Source of the DNA: Adiantum capillus-veneris
Lineage: Eukaryota; Streptophyta; Polypodiopsida; Polypodiales; Pteridaceae
Assembly: GCA_014529385.2 (NCBI GenBank)
Contig: CM043959.1
Location: 86,835,529-86,899,528, forward strand
Direction of reading: 5' to 3'
DNA length: 64,000 nt
Numbering within the stretch: position 1 is the first letter of the stretch; the number at the start of each line of letters is the position of its first letter. The position numbers were made by a program, and so were the translations under genes. The notes below the pieces were generated by a model, which was not told the origin of the DNA, made no database searches, and was given only the letters and a program-made list of their open reading frames with translations. This document shows positions 1-11,093 of this stretch, one piece after another.

Positions 1-660
1 TTTTCATTTGAATTTGCTATTATTTTTGAGTTTTTGGTGGATTTTTTTTTTTTGTTGAAAATTTTCTCTTCTTTTTTAAATATTTTTAAAACTTTTTGCC
101 CCCTGTTTTTTTTAAAAATTTAAATTTTTGTTGTTTTTCTATTTCTTTTGAATTTAAAATTTTTAGTTTTTTTTTTGAATATTTGGATTTTTTGCTCTTT
201 TTTCTTTTACTGTCTGGATTTTTCTTTGTTTTTTTGTTTTCTAAAATGAAATAAAATCAATATATAATAAAATTAGAAACAAATGAAATTTAAGCTAAAA
301 TGGAACTAAATAAAATGAAATTGAACTAAAATAAAATGCAAATCAAATAACAAATGAAATAAAATAAAATGAAAATCTTCACATAATTTTGGGATTTTTG
401 GCTAATTTTTTGACTAATTTTGGTTTTTTTGAAGGTTTAAAAGTAAGTTAAAAAAATGACCCCAACTCGAGTCGGTGGTTGTTCACAAGCTTCGGTGTGC
501 AATTTGACAAAGTTGTGACGATCTTTGATGAATGTGAGGGTAAGTTTTTGGGATTCGATCGAAAATCTGATTTGATGGATTTGTTGGTGAGAACCTCCTC
601 CTGTTTTGTCTAAGGTTTAAAATTTAAAAATAAATGAAAAACCTCCACCATTGGATGTAG
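1..660. repeat. T-rich and AAAATGAAAT-type low-complexity DNA
   Basis: The first 240 bases are T-rich homopolymer-like sequence. From about 240 to 372 there is an imperfect simple repeat built from AAAATGAAAT/AAATAAAATG words. The rest up to 660 is unique-looking but carries no coding frame I can support. I see no gene here. Confidence 0.7.
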
Positions 661-871
661 CGAGCTTATTATCCCCCTCTCTCCTATTCATTCTCTCTCT
701 TCTTCTGTCCCTCTCTCTCCTCCCTTGAAAAAGGTCCACTTAAAATCACTCTCTCTCTACCCTTTCCTTTTCTCTCTTCAACTAGATTCTCTCTTATTAT
801 CTGGAGCCCACTACTCTCACTCACACACACCCATTTTGATATTGCCTTTCGACGCCTCAAATAAGACAACG

Positions 872-910
<39 letters not shown>

Positions 911-1030
911 ACACAGATTTTGTCACTATACTTGGCCTGACCTAATGACTTGCTTAGACAAGATGTTCCATATGGCTTGTGAAAAGTACACATACACACA
1001 CACCCTCTCTCTCTTTTGGTCACTATATAT
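661..1030. repeat. CT-rich tract and (CA)n microsatellite
   Basis: A stretch of CTCTCT-rich sequence (about 665-830) is followed by an almost pure (CA)n tract at 872-916. The open frames that cross it encode only TH/CV dipeptide runs and are products of the repeat, not genes. Confidence 0.9.
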
Positions 1031-1987
1031 ACTTAGATTGTGGATGTGGACTTTTTAGGATCTTGATTTTGGCTTTTCACCTCTTGAGCAAGCCACTTGA
1101 TCAATATACTTTGCTTTTAGTGCTACATATGGCTACGATTTGCTAAATTTCCTTGGCCCATTATACCTTATTATAAAAAAAAAATTATGCCTACTATCTC
1201 CCAGCTATTGTAATTGCCTTTTAATATACTTAATAGAGCTAATGGTTATATTTCCATGTGGTAATTACTTGGAATATTTACCTTGCTTTGGTCTCAATGA
1301 GTAAATCTGGCTATGTTGCGCAAGATGGATCTGATGAGTGTACTATTTTGTCAGACTCTCTCTCTCTCTCTCTCAGTGATTGATTTTCCCTATAAAAGTA
1401 TGGTTTCACTATTTTCTAACCTATGTAATTCTCATCTCGTCATAATTGCTTCCCCTCCTTCTCTTTGCTCCTCTTACCTTGCTTTCTAAAAAACTTGACT
1501 CCACCGGAGTGCTAACTATTGGTATACAAAATAATGATGTTTGCCTTAAGAAATGGTCCATAATCGGGGTAGCAAGGATTTAATAATCATGTGATCACAT
1601 AAAACATTTTGTGAGTACCATGTGTTATTATCATATTCACATTACACTTTATGTGATTACGTTTAAGCCGATGAATGGTGACCTCATAACCCACCAAAAG
1701 CCTGCCAGGCTATTATTGTTCCGTGATGGGTTCGCTGAGATTTGGCAAAAACTCACTTGTGGGCTTGCCAGGGGGAAATCCCGGTGGGGCTAACAATTTG
1801 GGTGGTTTTTTTAGGTTGATAGGTCGCGTGAACATTTAACGTGATCATCTGTGTTAAATAGTTATCACTCAATGTTACTAACATGGTCGCGTGTTTGTGA
1901 TCACGTTAATGAGTCCCTACTAGGTAGGAAAATCTGGGTTAAAAATAGATATGCACTTCAAGATAGTTTTGACTAGGAGGGCGCACA

Positions 1988-2018
<31 letters not shown>

Positions 2019-2284
2019 TCTTTACAATTTATTAATAGTGTGTCTTGATTTGGTTCTATTACTCAAGTCTGGGGTGGGAAACCAAGCTCTGTTAAGTGGG
2101 TTAGCACATCATGTCATAGACAATCATAGGAGATAATGAAAGAGGCACATTGAAAGAGAATTAAGCATTGATTAGTGTTAATCAAGTCACATGAGCAAAG
2201 AGAAGATCAAGGACTCCATAGCCACACACCTCATGAGCTCTTAGTAGAAGTGGTCTCATTAAATGAGACTGAGAACCCTTATTT
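1031..2284. other. Gene-free stretch with two short (CT)n tracts
   Basis: I recognise no coding region. Short (CT)n microsatellites lie at 1355-1374 and 1988-2016. Between about 1585 and 1910 several GTGATCACGTT/ATGTGATTACG-like words recur in both orientations, which could be the trace of a small inverted-repeat transposon, but no clear termini were seen. Confidence 0.5.
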
Positions 2285-2611
2285 CATTTACATGTTGCCT
2301 TATATACCTAGGGTTAAAATGTGCTTTGTCCATGTGCCCAAGAACTTTAGGGCTCCATAACTTACATTTCTGCAACTTAGGCACACGAATTGACATATTA
2401 TTTACAACTTGGAACTTTCATTGAACCCGTAACACATTACAATTATTAGAATGGCTTGAAATGAATCGAAAAATTACAAACATGGCCATTTTGGGAAAAT
2501 GTGAAAATGTGTAACTTCAATCCTCACTGCTTCTTGTATTCGTTTTTTATGTGCATTTGTAAGACTTGGGCCTTTAGCAACTCTTGTTGATTGTCGTCAT
2601 CTCAGCTAACA
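2285..2611 (-). repeat. LTR fragment, family T (antisense, decayed)
   Basis: Read on the minus strand from 2611, this segment aligns by eye with the start of the LTR at 22197. It begins TGTTAGCTGAG versus TGTTAACTAAG, then shares GCTAAAG, a block around GAAGTTACACATTTTC, AAAATGGCCATGT, GTGTTACGGG and GGAGCC, in the same order. A TATA-like motif (minus strand GGTATATAAGG, about 2300-2310) sits where the plus-strand copy has GGTATAAAAGCC. Only the first 330 bases or so match convincingly; the rest of the LTR is missing or too diverged. Confidence 0.6.
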
Positions 2612-2898
2612 TCACCAAAAAAACTTTACTTTCAATAAAAAAGACTAGCAATTGGAATGCAAAACGTCTCGATTGTAATCTCAAAAAGAAACAACAATTA
2701 GAACCTCTTGTTTGTAGACAATACCATAGACACTTCAAAAACATTAAAAAACACACCATAACCAAATTGATAACCATCAAAGCTTGCAAAGAGAAAAATG
2801 CAAAGAATATTTTAATCTTGATTCACCAATAATCCTATGCATCAATAAAAGAGAGATCCCTCCTCCTTCATAGCAAGGAGACTGCCCCAAAATAGCAT

Positions 2899-3107
2899 CT
2901 ATGCATGTTGGAAGAGAGATATTTACATAGAGACCAATCAACCTTTGTTTGAGAGTTTAAATGGGAGACATGTACCCTCAACCAAACCACAAACCACAAA
3001 CCATCTATGCATTTGGAAGAGAGATATTTACATAGAGACCAATCAACCTTCGTTTGAGAGTTTAAATGGGAGACATGTACTCTCAACCAAACCACGAACC
3101 ACACTCA
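2899..3107. repeat. 105-bp tandem duplication
   Basis: Two adjacent copies of a unit of about 105 bp. The word TGGAAGAGAGATATTTACAT starts at 2909 and again at 3014, and the copies differ at only a few positions. The repeat inflates open frames on both strands; no protein family is recognisable. Confidence 0.85.
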
Positions 3108-3259
3108 AATGCTTGAGCTATGGCTCTCAACCAATACCCAAGCATCCGGCCTCTTCTATGAACACACATGCTTACTATTTTTTCCCCTTGTAGCACTTTC
3201 TTCTTGCTCCCTTCTTAAAAAATGACCCCTCCTCATGCAAAAATTCTACTATCATGCCA

Positions 3260-3560
3260 CACTACAAGATACCTTTTGTAGTTGTGACGCTTTAAAAAAT
3301 AGCGTGTGTCACTTATGCAACGTACTAAGTAAGGCCTTTAGCAATGCCAAATTTTGAGAGGCACAAGAAAACTTCAAAATTCCAACTTTTGGCATTCTAA
3401 AGGTGTTGCTCGGTACGTCACATAAGCGAGGTCTGTTTTGCAACGAACTTTGTGATGCCTACAAACTGAAATATTTTTGCATAAGTGACGGATGTCACAT
3501 AAAGTCTAAAAACATTTTTGAAGACATGGGGAGCTATTTTTGCTCCCATGTCTTAATCTT
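3260..3560. mobile_element. Possible CACTA-type DNA transposon end
   Basis: CACTACAAGA at 3260-3269 matches the usual terminal motif of plant CACTA (EnSpm) elements. It is followed by short inverted motifs of GTGAC...GTCAC type (3284-3312 and 3485-3498) and a strong hairpin at 3521-3554 whose arms read AAGACATGGG(G)AGC and GCTCCCATGTCTT. Subterminal inverted repeats of this kind are typical of CACTA ends. I found no opposite terminus (TTGTAGTG) and no transposase, so this would be at best a fragment or non-autonomous copy. Confidence 0.3.
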
Positions 3561-3620
3561 TTGTGTCAAGACAAACTTGAGTGAAGCTCCCTCCCTGCAC
3601 ATATAGAGGTAAACTTCTTT

Positions 3621-3642
3621 CTCCCCCTCCCCCCTCCCCCCT

Positions 3643-3681
<39 letters not shown>

Positions 3682-3810
3682 CTAGAGAGAGAAATAAATA
3701 AAATGAAATGCTAACATATTCTAAAGGTCTACTCAAAGAGAGAGACAAAGGGAGAGAGAAAGATAGATTCCTATGTGTATCCTCCACACAGAGAGGGAGA
3801 GAGGAGGGCT
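3621..3810. repeat. C-rich tract, (CA)n and GA-rich microsatellite
   Basis: A pyrimidine stretch of CCCCCCT units (3621-3645) passes into (CA)n at about 3641-3679 and then GAGAGA-rich sequence up to about 3810. It is non-coding. Confidence 0.85.
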
Positions 3811-3894
3811 CTCACCCCCTTATTTTTTTCAATTCTGCCCGTTTTTACCACTTTCGCCTACCTAGTATATCAATGTTTGTCTAATTCCTTTTTA

Positions 3895-4166
3895 AAATCA
3901 CTCATTTTATTTTTTTAAAAATTAAATTCATGATAATAAATTACTAAATTAATTAATTTATAAATTAAATTTATTATAATATGTATTATATAATATATAC
4001 AATATATATTATATATAATGTAATATATGTTATAATATATAATTAATTCATAACATATAGTGTATATAATAATAATGTTATATATATATATATATGGTAT
4101 AGTATACCATTATAGTACATAATATAATAATATTATAGTATATATAACATATAGTATATATAATAT
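3895..4166. repeat. AT-rich (TA)n region
   Basis: The stretch is almost entirely A and T with TATATA and AATATAT words, including a pure (TA)n run near 4080-4095. It ends exactly where the family A LTR appears to start at 4167, so it may be the flank into which that element inserted. Confidence 0.7.
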
Positions 4167-4912
4167 TGTTGGCAGCGTCCAACATCAACAGTTGTTTACA
4201 TCTTCTTCATGAGCATATTTTTCTATTTATTATGTATAGGTTCATGGGCTCTTTACGAGTTCTAGATTGTATCTATTATTTTACTTTATGTGCCTTGGAG
4301 GGCTGCCTATTTGTTTTTTAAACCGTAGACATATAAGTGAATTGTAGGTCATGTGAAAGGGGAGATATCATTTTGAGAGAAAACCGAGAGTAGAGAAGAA
4401 GGAGGAGGCTTGGAGCCGCATGTACTCTCTTCACAACCCCGTTAAGCATGCATTGCAGCTGAGTCCTATTGCTTCTCTCTTTGCTTTTTATTCAAGTTGT
4501 GTATTAATGTCTTGATTTGTGCGTGTTAACAACTAATTACCCTCTAATTACTTGAATACCTATTGTGTGTTTGATTATGGTGTTGTGTGCATGAATAGAT
4601 TAGTGTGTAGATCAAGATTCGTACATGCATTGCCCTAATTGTAACCCCATGAGCTTGGGTGAGCACGTGATTAGGATGTGCTTACAAGTATTGGTAGGGA
4701 ATGCAACAAAGAGCAATGTGTGATTAGAATAAGGTTTAGCATGTGTGCAACGCTAATCCCTTCCATTAGTTCTCTCTTCTCTCTAATCTAAATGGACTCT
4801 CATCTCACATACTCACCTATGTGTGATGCTTCCATGCCCTATCCGGGTCGCTACCATCCATGGATTGATGATTTTTTTGATCCATTGGAGCTATGATACA
4901 AGGGAGCCGGCA
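4167..4912 (+). repeat. LTR, family A, plus-strand copy
   Basis: The candidate LTR runs from TGTTGGCAGC (4167) to GAGCCGGCA (4912) and is followed two bases later by a tRNA-Asp-type primer site. Its last 120 bases align with the reverse complement of 7895-8010: shared words include TTCCATGCC, GGGT..CT..CATCC, GGATTGA, ATT(G/A)GAGCTA and a final CA, in the same order. No matching 3' LTR was found in the window, so the element is truncated or interrupted. The left boundary is less certain than the right. Confidence 0.55.
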
Positions 4913-4914
4913 TT

Positions 4915-4935
4915 TGGCACCGTTGACGAGGATGG
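4915..4935 (+). promoter_or_regulatory. tRNA-Asp-type primer-binding site, family A
   Basis: TGGCACCGTTGACGAGGAT resembles TGGCGCCGTTGCCGGGGAT, the complement of the plant tRNA-Asp 3' end that primes Athila/Tat-like Ty3/gypsy elements. The mismatches include a GCG-to-GCA change expected from methylated-C decay. It lies two bases after the LTR end at 4912. Confidence 0.6.
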
Positions 4936-6214
4936 TATCCTAACCTAGAGGAGATTTTTTGAGAAGTATTGAGTGTTTAGGTGTTAAAAACCCCTTCTTT
5001 TCACTAATTGATCACTAATTTGTGACTAATCTACTAACAATTTGTGTGCTAAACATATATGTGTGTTTAATTAAAGGCTTGGTAATCACTCGTTTGAAAG
5101 AGAATTGCAAAAAAATCATGTGGATTTGAATGATTTTTACTGTGTAATTAAGGGATTTTTCACTAATTATCCTCTCTAATTACTCACTCATTGCATGTGA
5201 TTTTAATACAATGCATAGATAAATCAAGCATTGGATGTGTGTTCATTGCTAAGATGTGTAAGTTTTTTGTGATTGGTTGTGTGTAGGAAAATTGCGGTTA
5301 GCTGGTTGCTATGTATACACACATGTGTGTAGGCATCATTGGAGTTGGAATTCTACACGAACCTTGATGTAAATGTGAGTGCACTAACCCACTTGAATTT
5401 TTATTTAGGTGCACGTTTTAATTGAAACTTAGGCACAACAAAATTGATTCAATTTTGTGTGTATTGGTCTACGCCTATGTGTAGACAAAGTGCACAAAAT
5501 TGAGTGCAAATGTATGATAATGTTGATGCCAATCGATTGATTTGAAGCAATTGGGTGTTTATACTTGTCAAAATGGTTATGGTGAATGGCTTTGAGTAAG
5601 CAAATTGCATCGTTATGCTGTCGAAATTGCAGCAAAAATTATGTGTGTGTAAGATTGTAAGTGTGTTAATTTTGCATAGTTACACACTTTGAAATCAATT
5701 TGAATGATTGAAGTAATGTGAAAATAAGATGTTGCAAATGCTGATTTCACTATGAATTTTGGGCCAACATGAAATTTTTTTTAATTAAAACATTAATTAG
5801 ACAAATTTTTGGCTCAAAATTGGATCAAAACGATGAAAAATGGTTTGAAACGATTCAAATTTGAATGGCATATTGATGATTGATTAATTGGATGATGTAA
5901 TTACATTGCCAAGTATTGAAAATTGATTTGATTTGGATGCACAATTTTTAGAAATTTTTGGTAATTTGTTGCCTTTTTTTAATAATATTTTAATATTTTT
6001 TGCTAATTTATTGCATAAAATTGCTAATTTTTATCCAAAATTTGATGAAAATAAAAACATTTGTTGCAAATTGTCAATTCGGAGCATGCTTTGCCTATTT
6101 GAGAATTTTCATTAATGTTTTGGCTAGTTTTGGCATTTTTTGAACATTTTTTAACGTAATTTTTGAGACATGGACTTTTTTTTACTTTTTACATTGTTTT
6201 CTGTTTTTGGAAAT

Positions 6215-6217
<3 letters not shown>

Positions 6218-6259
<42 letters not shown>
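6218..6259. repeat. (CA)n microsatellite
   Basis: An uninterrupted run of about 21 CA units, followed by CTCTCC. It is non-coding. Confidence 0.95.
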
Positions 6260-6262
<3 letters not shown>

Positions 6263-6485
6263 CCTAGCACTCCATCACTTCTGCTCTCTTTTCCATTTTT
6301 TTGGTGAAAGTTTTTGTCTATTTTTCACCTACTTTTTTTTATTATTCGGCTTTAGTCTTAATTTTAGCTTTTTTCTTTTGATTTTCTTTTGCTAAAGAAA
6401 AAAGACAAATTAAAAACATCCCCTCCTAAAAAGATATTTTCAAAGCAAAAAATTTAAAAGGAAACCAAAAAAGAGAAACAATTTT

Positions 6486-6556
6486 GACGCGTACAAGCAT
6501 GCCAAAAATATGAGAATTAATTTTGACGTGTACAAGCATGCCAAAAATATGAGAAT
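6486..6556. repeat. 39-bp tandem duplication
   Basis: GACGCGTACAAGCATGCC starts at 6486 and GACGTGTACAAGCATGCC at 6525. The two units are nearly identical, and one visible difference is a CG to TG change. Confidence 0.9.
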
Positions 6557-7868
6557 TTGTATTAAACACCAATTATGTCAAATTCATCAAATTGACCCCC
6601 AAAAATAGAGAAACGCACAATATTCAACCAACGAGGGCAAAAAAGCGCTCCGAATCATGCCATAATTATGCAGGCAAAACAACTTGTCAAGATTGCAATT
6701 TATCATTTTTTAACGGAATTAAGTAGAAATGAATGCAAAAATTAACAAAATATTACAAAAATTACCCAAAAAACTAAAAATTCCCCACACATAAGTGAAT
6801 GGTGCAGCCAAATCAAATTGCAATTAGCACTTTGATTCAATATTTCATTAATAAAAATCAAAACTAGGTGATTAAATCGACAAAATTAGGTCAAAAATTG
6901 GCGAGGTAAGTGTGTGTAAAACCCTATTTTGAGCTCAAAAACGTAGCAATCAGTCATTACACACATCATATTTTTCAATTAAGCATCAAATTAACCATGC
7001 ACATTAACCACTTTTTATGCACACACACTAATACTTGGCAGTTTTTACCAATTTCTAGGTGCGCTGCACACGCAAGCTTTTATCTTGTCTAAAATGCAAA
7101 TTAAGCACACAAACGTCTAATTGGCAATGACCATAGCACAAATCAACTGCCACATTTGTCAAATCACTAAGCACACATTGAGTTTTTGGGGCACATACAA
7201 GGGCAAATTAGTGCACACACGCCTAAAAGTAAGCATACACATACTCAATTAGAGTGCACACACACTTAATCTTAGTGCACAAAATTGCAATTGAACATTC
7301 AAGCATGCAATTAGTAAGTCAACAATGCACATTACCATATGAAACCATCAATTTTTGCACATTTAATTTTAGAAAAAAATCAACATTACGACGGCATGCA
7401 AACGCATAAATAAAAAACCCAAAATCATCAAATTGATAATGACTATGCATACCACACAATTCTTGAATCCAATGGCACCATCCGTTTGCCGATTACTTGT
7501 TTTGTTGAAGCTCCAATCCCTAATCTTGCGTTCCAAAATCAACAAATGGTTATGTGATTAGCACAAATCGGCATCGCTGTAATGCAATCCAAGGCTCTAA
7601 TTAGGCAAACATCAAAGCATAATCACAGAATGTTAGTCCAATTAGTAGGAGATTAGTGTGTAAGCTAAAAAAAATTAGTGAAATTAGCAAGGGGTTAGTG
7701 AAAAATTAGAGTGTGTAGACACACAATCAACAAGATATGGTATTAAATTAAGGGAAATTGAACACAATGCCATTTGCACACCCATCAAAAATCCACAAAT
7801 CAACAAACACGCAAAGAAAATTAATGAGAAAACCTATTCGATTATGCCATAATTACACTAACGTAGGC

Positions 7869-7892
7869 CATTGATCCCCAAAAATGGCACCA
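7869..7892 (-). promoter_or_regulatory. tRNA-Asp-type primer-binding site, family A, minus strand
   Basis: On the minus strand TGGTGCCATTTTTGGGGATC begins at 7892 and resembles TGGCGCCGTTGCCGGGGATC. It lies two bases from the LTR boundary at 7895, the same spacing as in the plus-strand copy at 4915. Confidence 0.6.
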
Positions 7893-7894
7893 AT

Positions 7895-8330
7895 TGTTGG
7901 GGTACCATTGGAGCTTAGCTCTAATGACCAGCACATAAATGTCAATCCAGAGGGATGAGTTACCCAGCGAAGGCATGGAAACATGCATACAATTAATGAT
8001 CTGATCATGAAGACAAGAACGATGACTCTATGAGGTGAGCTTCTTGACCTATGGAGGAGCTAAGCCACAATGATAGGCAATCTCCACATCCACTTCCTTC
8101 ACCTCAATGCAACTCAATCACACACACTAACGATTGCAATGATTCACACGTCTAATCCCACCATGCAACACACTAATCACAAGTGCACACACATAGATCT
8201 ATATATTATCTGTACTCTAATCAAATCTACATGCACACACAAAGAATAGAGAAAAATCACACAAGATTAAAGTGGAATTAACCACTATTTACTTAAGATC
8301 AAGCTAATCAAGCAAGTTTTTATTTTTTAT
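7895..8330 (-). repeat. LTR, family A, minus-strand copy (partial)
   Basis: The inner end, TGTTGGGGTACC on the plus strand, equals ...GGTACCCCAACA read in the element direction. The first 120 bases align with the end of the LTR at 4912. Further out the similarity fades and I could not fix the outer end; 8330 is a conservative limit. The pair 4167-4912 and 7895-8330 therefore faces inward, 5' LTR to 5' LTR. Confidence 0.5.
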
Positions 8331-9797
8331 TATTACCTACCTTCCATTGCATTAATGATTAATGCATTTTCCCTGAGTTGTATTAGGGCCGTGTCCCTTT
8401 TTGGCGCTACATTATCTTTAATCCATGTACCCTGGAAGGTTTTATGCTACTCTCTTTCTAATTCCATAACTTTGTTCTCCCCCCTAGCGTTGAAATGATG
8501 CTATGCTTGTCTACTCCCCTCTGTGCCAGCACGATGCCTATGCCTGGCTCCTGCACACTAAACCTTGGCAAACTGGCTAGCGAGAGCTCTAGTGTCAGTT
8601 TCTTTGCTTCCTACAGAGGACTATACACTCAGTTATGGAGGAGATTGTGTAGCTGGCCTGATTGATCTCAAGACGGTTTGCTTCTACCGCCATTGCCATC
8701 CCCTGTTCACTCCTACTGCGACTTGTTTTGACTCCAACCCTCCTACTCCTGCCGCCATCGCCATCCCCTGCTCATACTCCTGCTGCAATTGGTTTCGTTC
8801 ATCGACGCTCCTGCTCTTGTTGCACATGGCTTCATTCTTTCCTTCTACCATCGTAGGCCACCAGCATCCATTCTTCCCTCCTATCAATGCACGCCACCTA
8901 GAGTCCCAAAGAATCTTGTAAGATTCGTATTAATAAGCATTTTTTAAGATCGTTAGCACATACGTATTTACACGAATACAATATTTACTCCTTTGTTCTT
9001 TGAGATCTTTTTGAGCATTTGAAGAGACGTGACTTCTTTATGTTCAAGACTTACGAGGCTATTTTAAGGGACACATGTCAAACACTTAGAAGTGAACGAT
9101 CGTCTGCATGCCAAAAATACTCACCTCTACAAACTATCGTGCAAGTCCGTGTTCAAGTATCCTTATCAAAGGATTTTCCTATAGCTTTCAAATTTTAATC
9201 TTAGCTGCAAGAGTCTATAAAAGGTTTAAGGTTTGTAATTGTGCTTTTATCACTATCTTGAGCTCTTATTAAAAGAACCCATACCTTATTAAAAAATCAA
9301 AGATTGCAGCTAACCCCCTCCTAATGTACAACCCCCCGCCCCCAACCAAAACACACACACACACACACACATACGCGCGCGCACACATATTTCACATTAA
9401 ATTCAAAAGATGTTATTAGGTCTCTCCAATCTTAGAAAAATAAAAATTCTTTCAAAACATATTAAGTGCATAAGTGAAGAGTGACTTACGAAATGAAAAA
9501 ACAAATGAAGGTGAAAAGTCAAAAGATAGATGAAGGCGAAAAGTCAAAGATACACAAAGATGAAAAGTCAAAAGATCTTTTGTGTTCATATACAGAGGTG
9601 TTTCTTTTTTTTTTTCATTTTTTCTTTAACGTTTTTTTCTCTTCTCTTTAGAGTTTTCTTTGCTCTCTCTCTCTCTCTCTCCCCCCCCCCCCCCCCCTCT
9701 TCTCTCTCTCTCTCTCTCTCTCTTGTATACATCCTTCCGAGCTAATACTATTGCAAATCTACATGATTTGCCCTTGCCCATTGCTATGAGCTACAGA
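8331..9797. other. Gene-free stretch with two compound microsatellites
   Basis: I see no supported gene. Overlapping frames around 8565-8921 are leucine-, serine- and proline-rich without any family motif and without support on either side. A (CA)n/(CG)n tract lies at 9351-9388 and a (CT)n-(C)n-(CT)n tract at 9664-9722. Confidence 0.5.
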
Positions 9798-9802
9798 CTA
9801 GC

Positions 9803-10000
9803 TATTGGGGTATAAAGCCCAATGTGGTTGCCCAGGTAAGTGGGCGGGCCGCCAAGTATGTACACATATTCTTTTGTTAAAACCTAATAAGAACTCACTA
9901 TGCTCTACACATTATAGTAGAGCGAGTTCACGATATCGTCGTGCTCTTCTTCTCGCACTCTCTCTCTCTCTCGCGTCACACTTCCGCTCGTACTCCTTCA
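9803..10000 (+). repeat. copia-1 5' LTR
   Basis: It starts TATTGGGG (the terminal TG has become TA; the 3' copy has TGTTGGGG) and ends ...CTCCTTCA directly before the primer site. It contains a short CT run that differs in length from the 3' LTR. Confidence 0.95.
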
Positions 10001-10002
10001 AT

Positions 10003-10014
10003 TGGTATCAGAGC
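10003..10014 (+). promoter_or_regulatory. copia-1 primer-binding site (initiator tRNA-Met)
   Basis: TGGTATCAGAGC is the exact complement of the plant initiator tRNA-Met 3' end. It begins two bases after the LTR. Confidence 0.97.
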
Positions 10015-11093
10015 TTAGATCGAGGCTCGGGGCAGAATTTGCAAGTAGCCAGAGTCACCTGCTCAGATTGGAGTGAGATTTGATAGGCGAAGACACGGCC
10101 CCAAATCCTGTGGGTAAGGCCGAAGGGCTTGGCGTTTTAAGAATTTCATTCTGAGGTCATCTTGGCCACCGTTCGGCTTCGACAAAGCTCTGCGCATGCC
10201 ATTTTCGACTACGTGGTCTTGGCGGGTGCAGATACGACTTTGCAAATTTGGGGTTTCGGCCTACGACTGCAAGTGCTAAGAATATCTGCACTTCCAGAGT
10301 GCTGATTTGTGGCTGTCTACACAACGAAGGACGGCTCACAGTTCTTGGAGGCGTGTCACATACGACACGGGCGCACCTACACACAGACTGTAGGCGACAT
10401 CCACTAGTTCATCAGGTAGCTTGTGTTTGCTGCTTGATATTCAAGATTTCATCCTGACATTGCAGGTACTTTCACATGGGATGTATTGTCAGAGATGATG
10501 TTTGTCTGTTTAGGGTTTACTAGCTGTCAGTCACGCTGCAAACAACCGCCGCAGCGGTTACAGCATACAATGGGAAATTTGTGGATGTATGACTTTGTGG
10601 GAAGTCTATGTACTGTCAGATTTACTGCAGCCTTTGTTGAGGGTCGAGTGAGGTTTTATTGAGCTGGGGGATTCTTGGAGCGATCCCTCGAGCACCCTTA
10701 GATAGGCAGCTAGGATGTATTGACTATGAGTTAGACAGTTGGGATTGCATCTTTGCTTTATTGCCGTTGAGGCATTGTCGCAGTCTATGCTTACAGGACA
10801 GTGAGAGCCAGTACAGGTGCATGACAGGTTTACCCGCAGCTTACAGTGTTAGAGAGACAGTGTTTTTTGACCTGTTTTTGGTCTGTTTTTTTAGTACACC
10901 AGAGCCATTTTACAAAGGAGACTGTTTTTTTAGTACACCAGAGCCATTTTACAAAGGAGACTCTGCCAAAATTTCTGCAGAATCTGAAGCTTTCTTGGTT
11001 CATTTGACAGGTTGATATTGGTTCAGAGGTCAGTTTACACGGGAAACTCTGCAGAATTTTTCCCAGGAAAGTAAACTACTGTGAAGCGTAGCT
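10015..11093 (+). other. copia-1 untranslated leader with 39-bp duplication
   Basis: About 1.1 kb of non-coding leader lies between primer site and gag. A 39-bp unit (CTGTTTTTTTAGTACACC...) occurs twice in tandem at 10883-10960. The word AAAGGAGACTCTGCC near its end has a counterpart in the antisense leader of copia-2 (AAAGGAGACTTTGCC on the minus strand near 20935-20950), so this part of the leader is conserved between the two copia copies. Confidence 0.75.

Larger units (their letters stand above)
4936..7868. other. AT-rich leader sequence between two inverted family A LTRs
   Basis: There is no recognisable coding region. The left part (plus strand) and the right part (minus strand) share vocabulary such as AACCCCTT..TTTCACTAATT, GTGCACAAAATTGAGTGCA-like words and CACTAATTTG, consistent with two diverged copies of the same long non-coding leader facing each other. 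A (CA)n tract is at 6218-6259 and a 39-bp duplication at 6486-6556. Confidence 0.5.

Noticed and set aside
8565-8921. 118-codon open frame starting MANWLARALVS
   Set aside because: No domain, no splice or neighbouring support, and other frames of the same stretch are equally open; probably chance.
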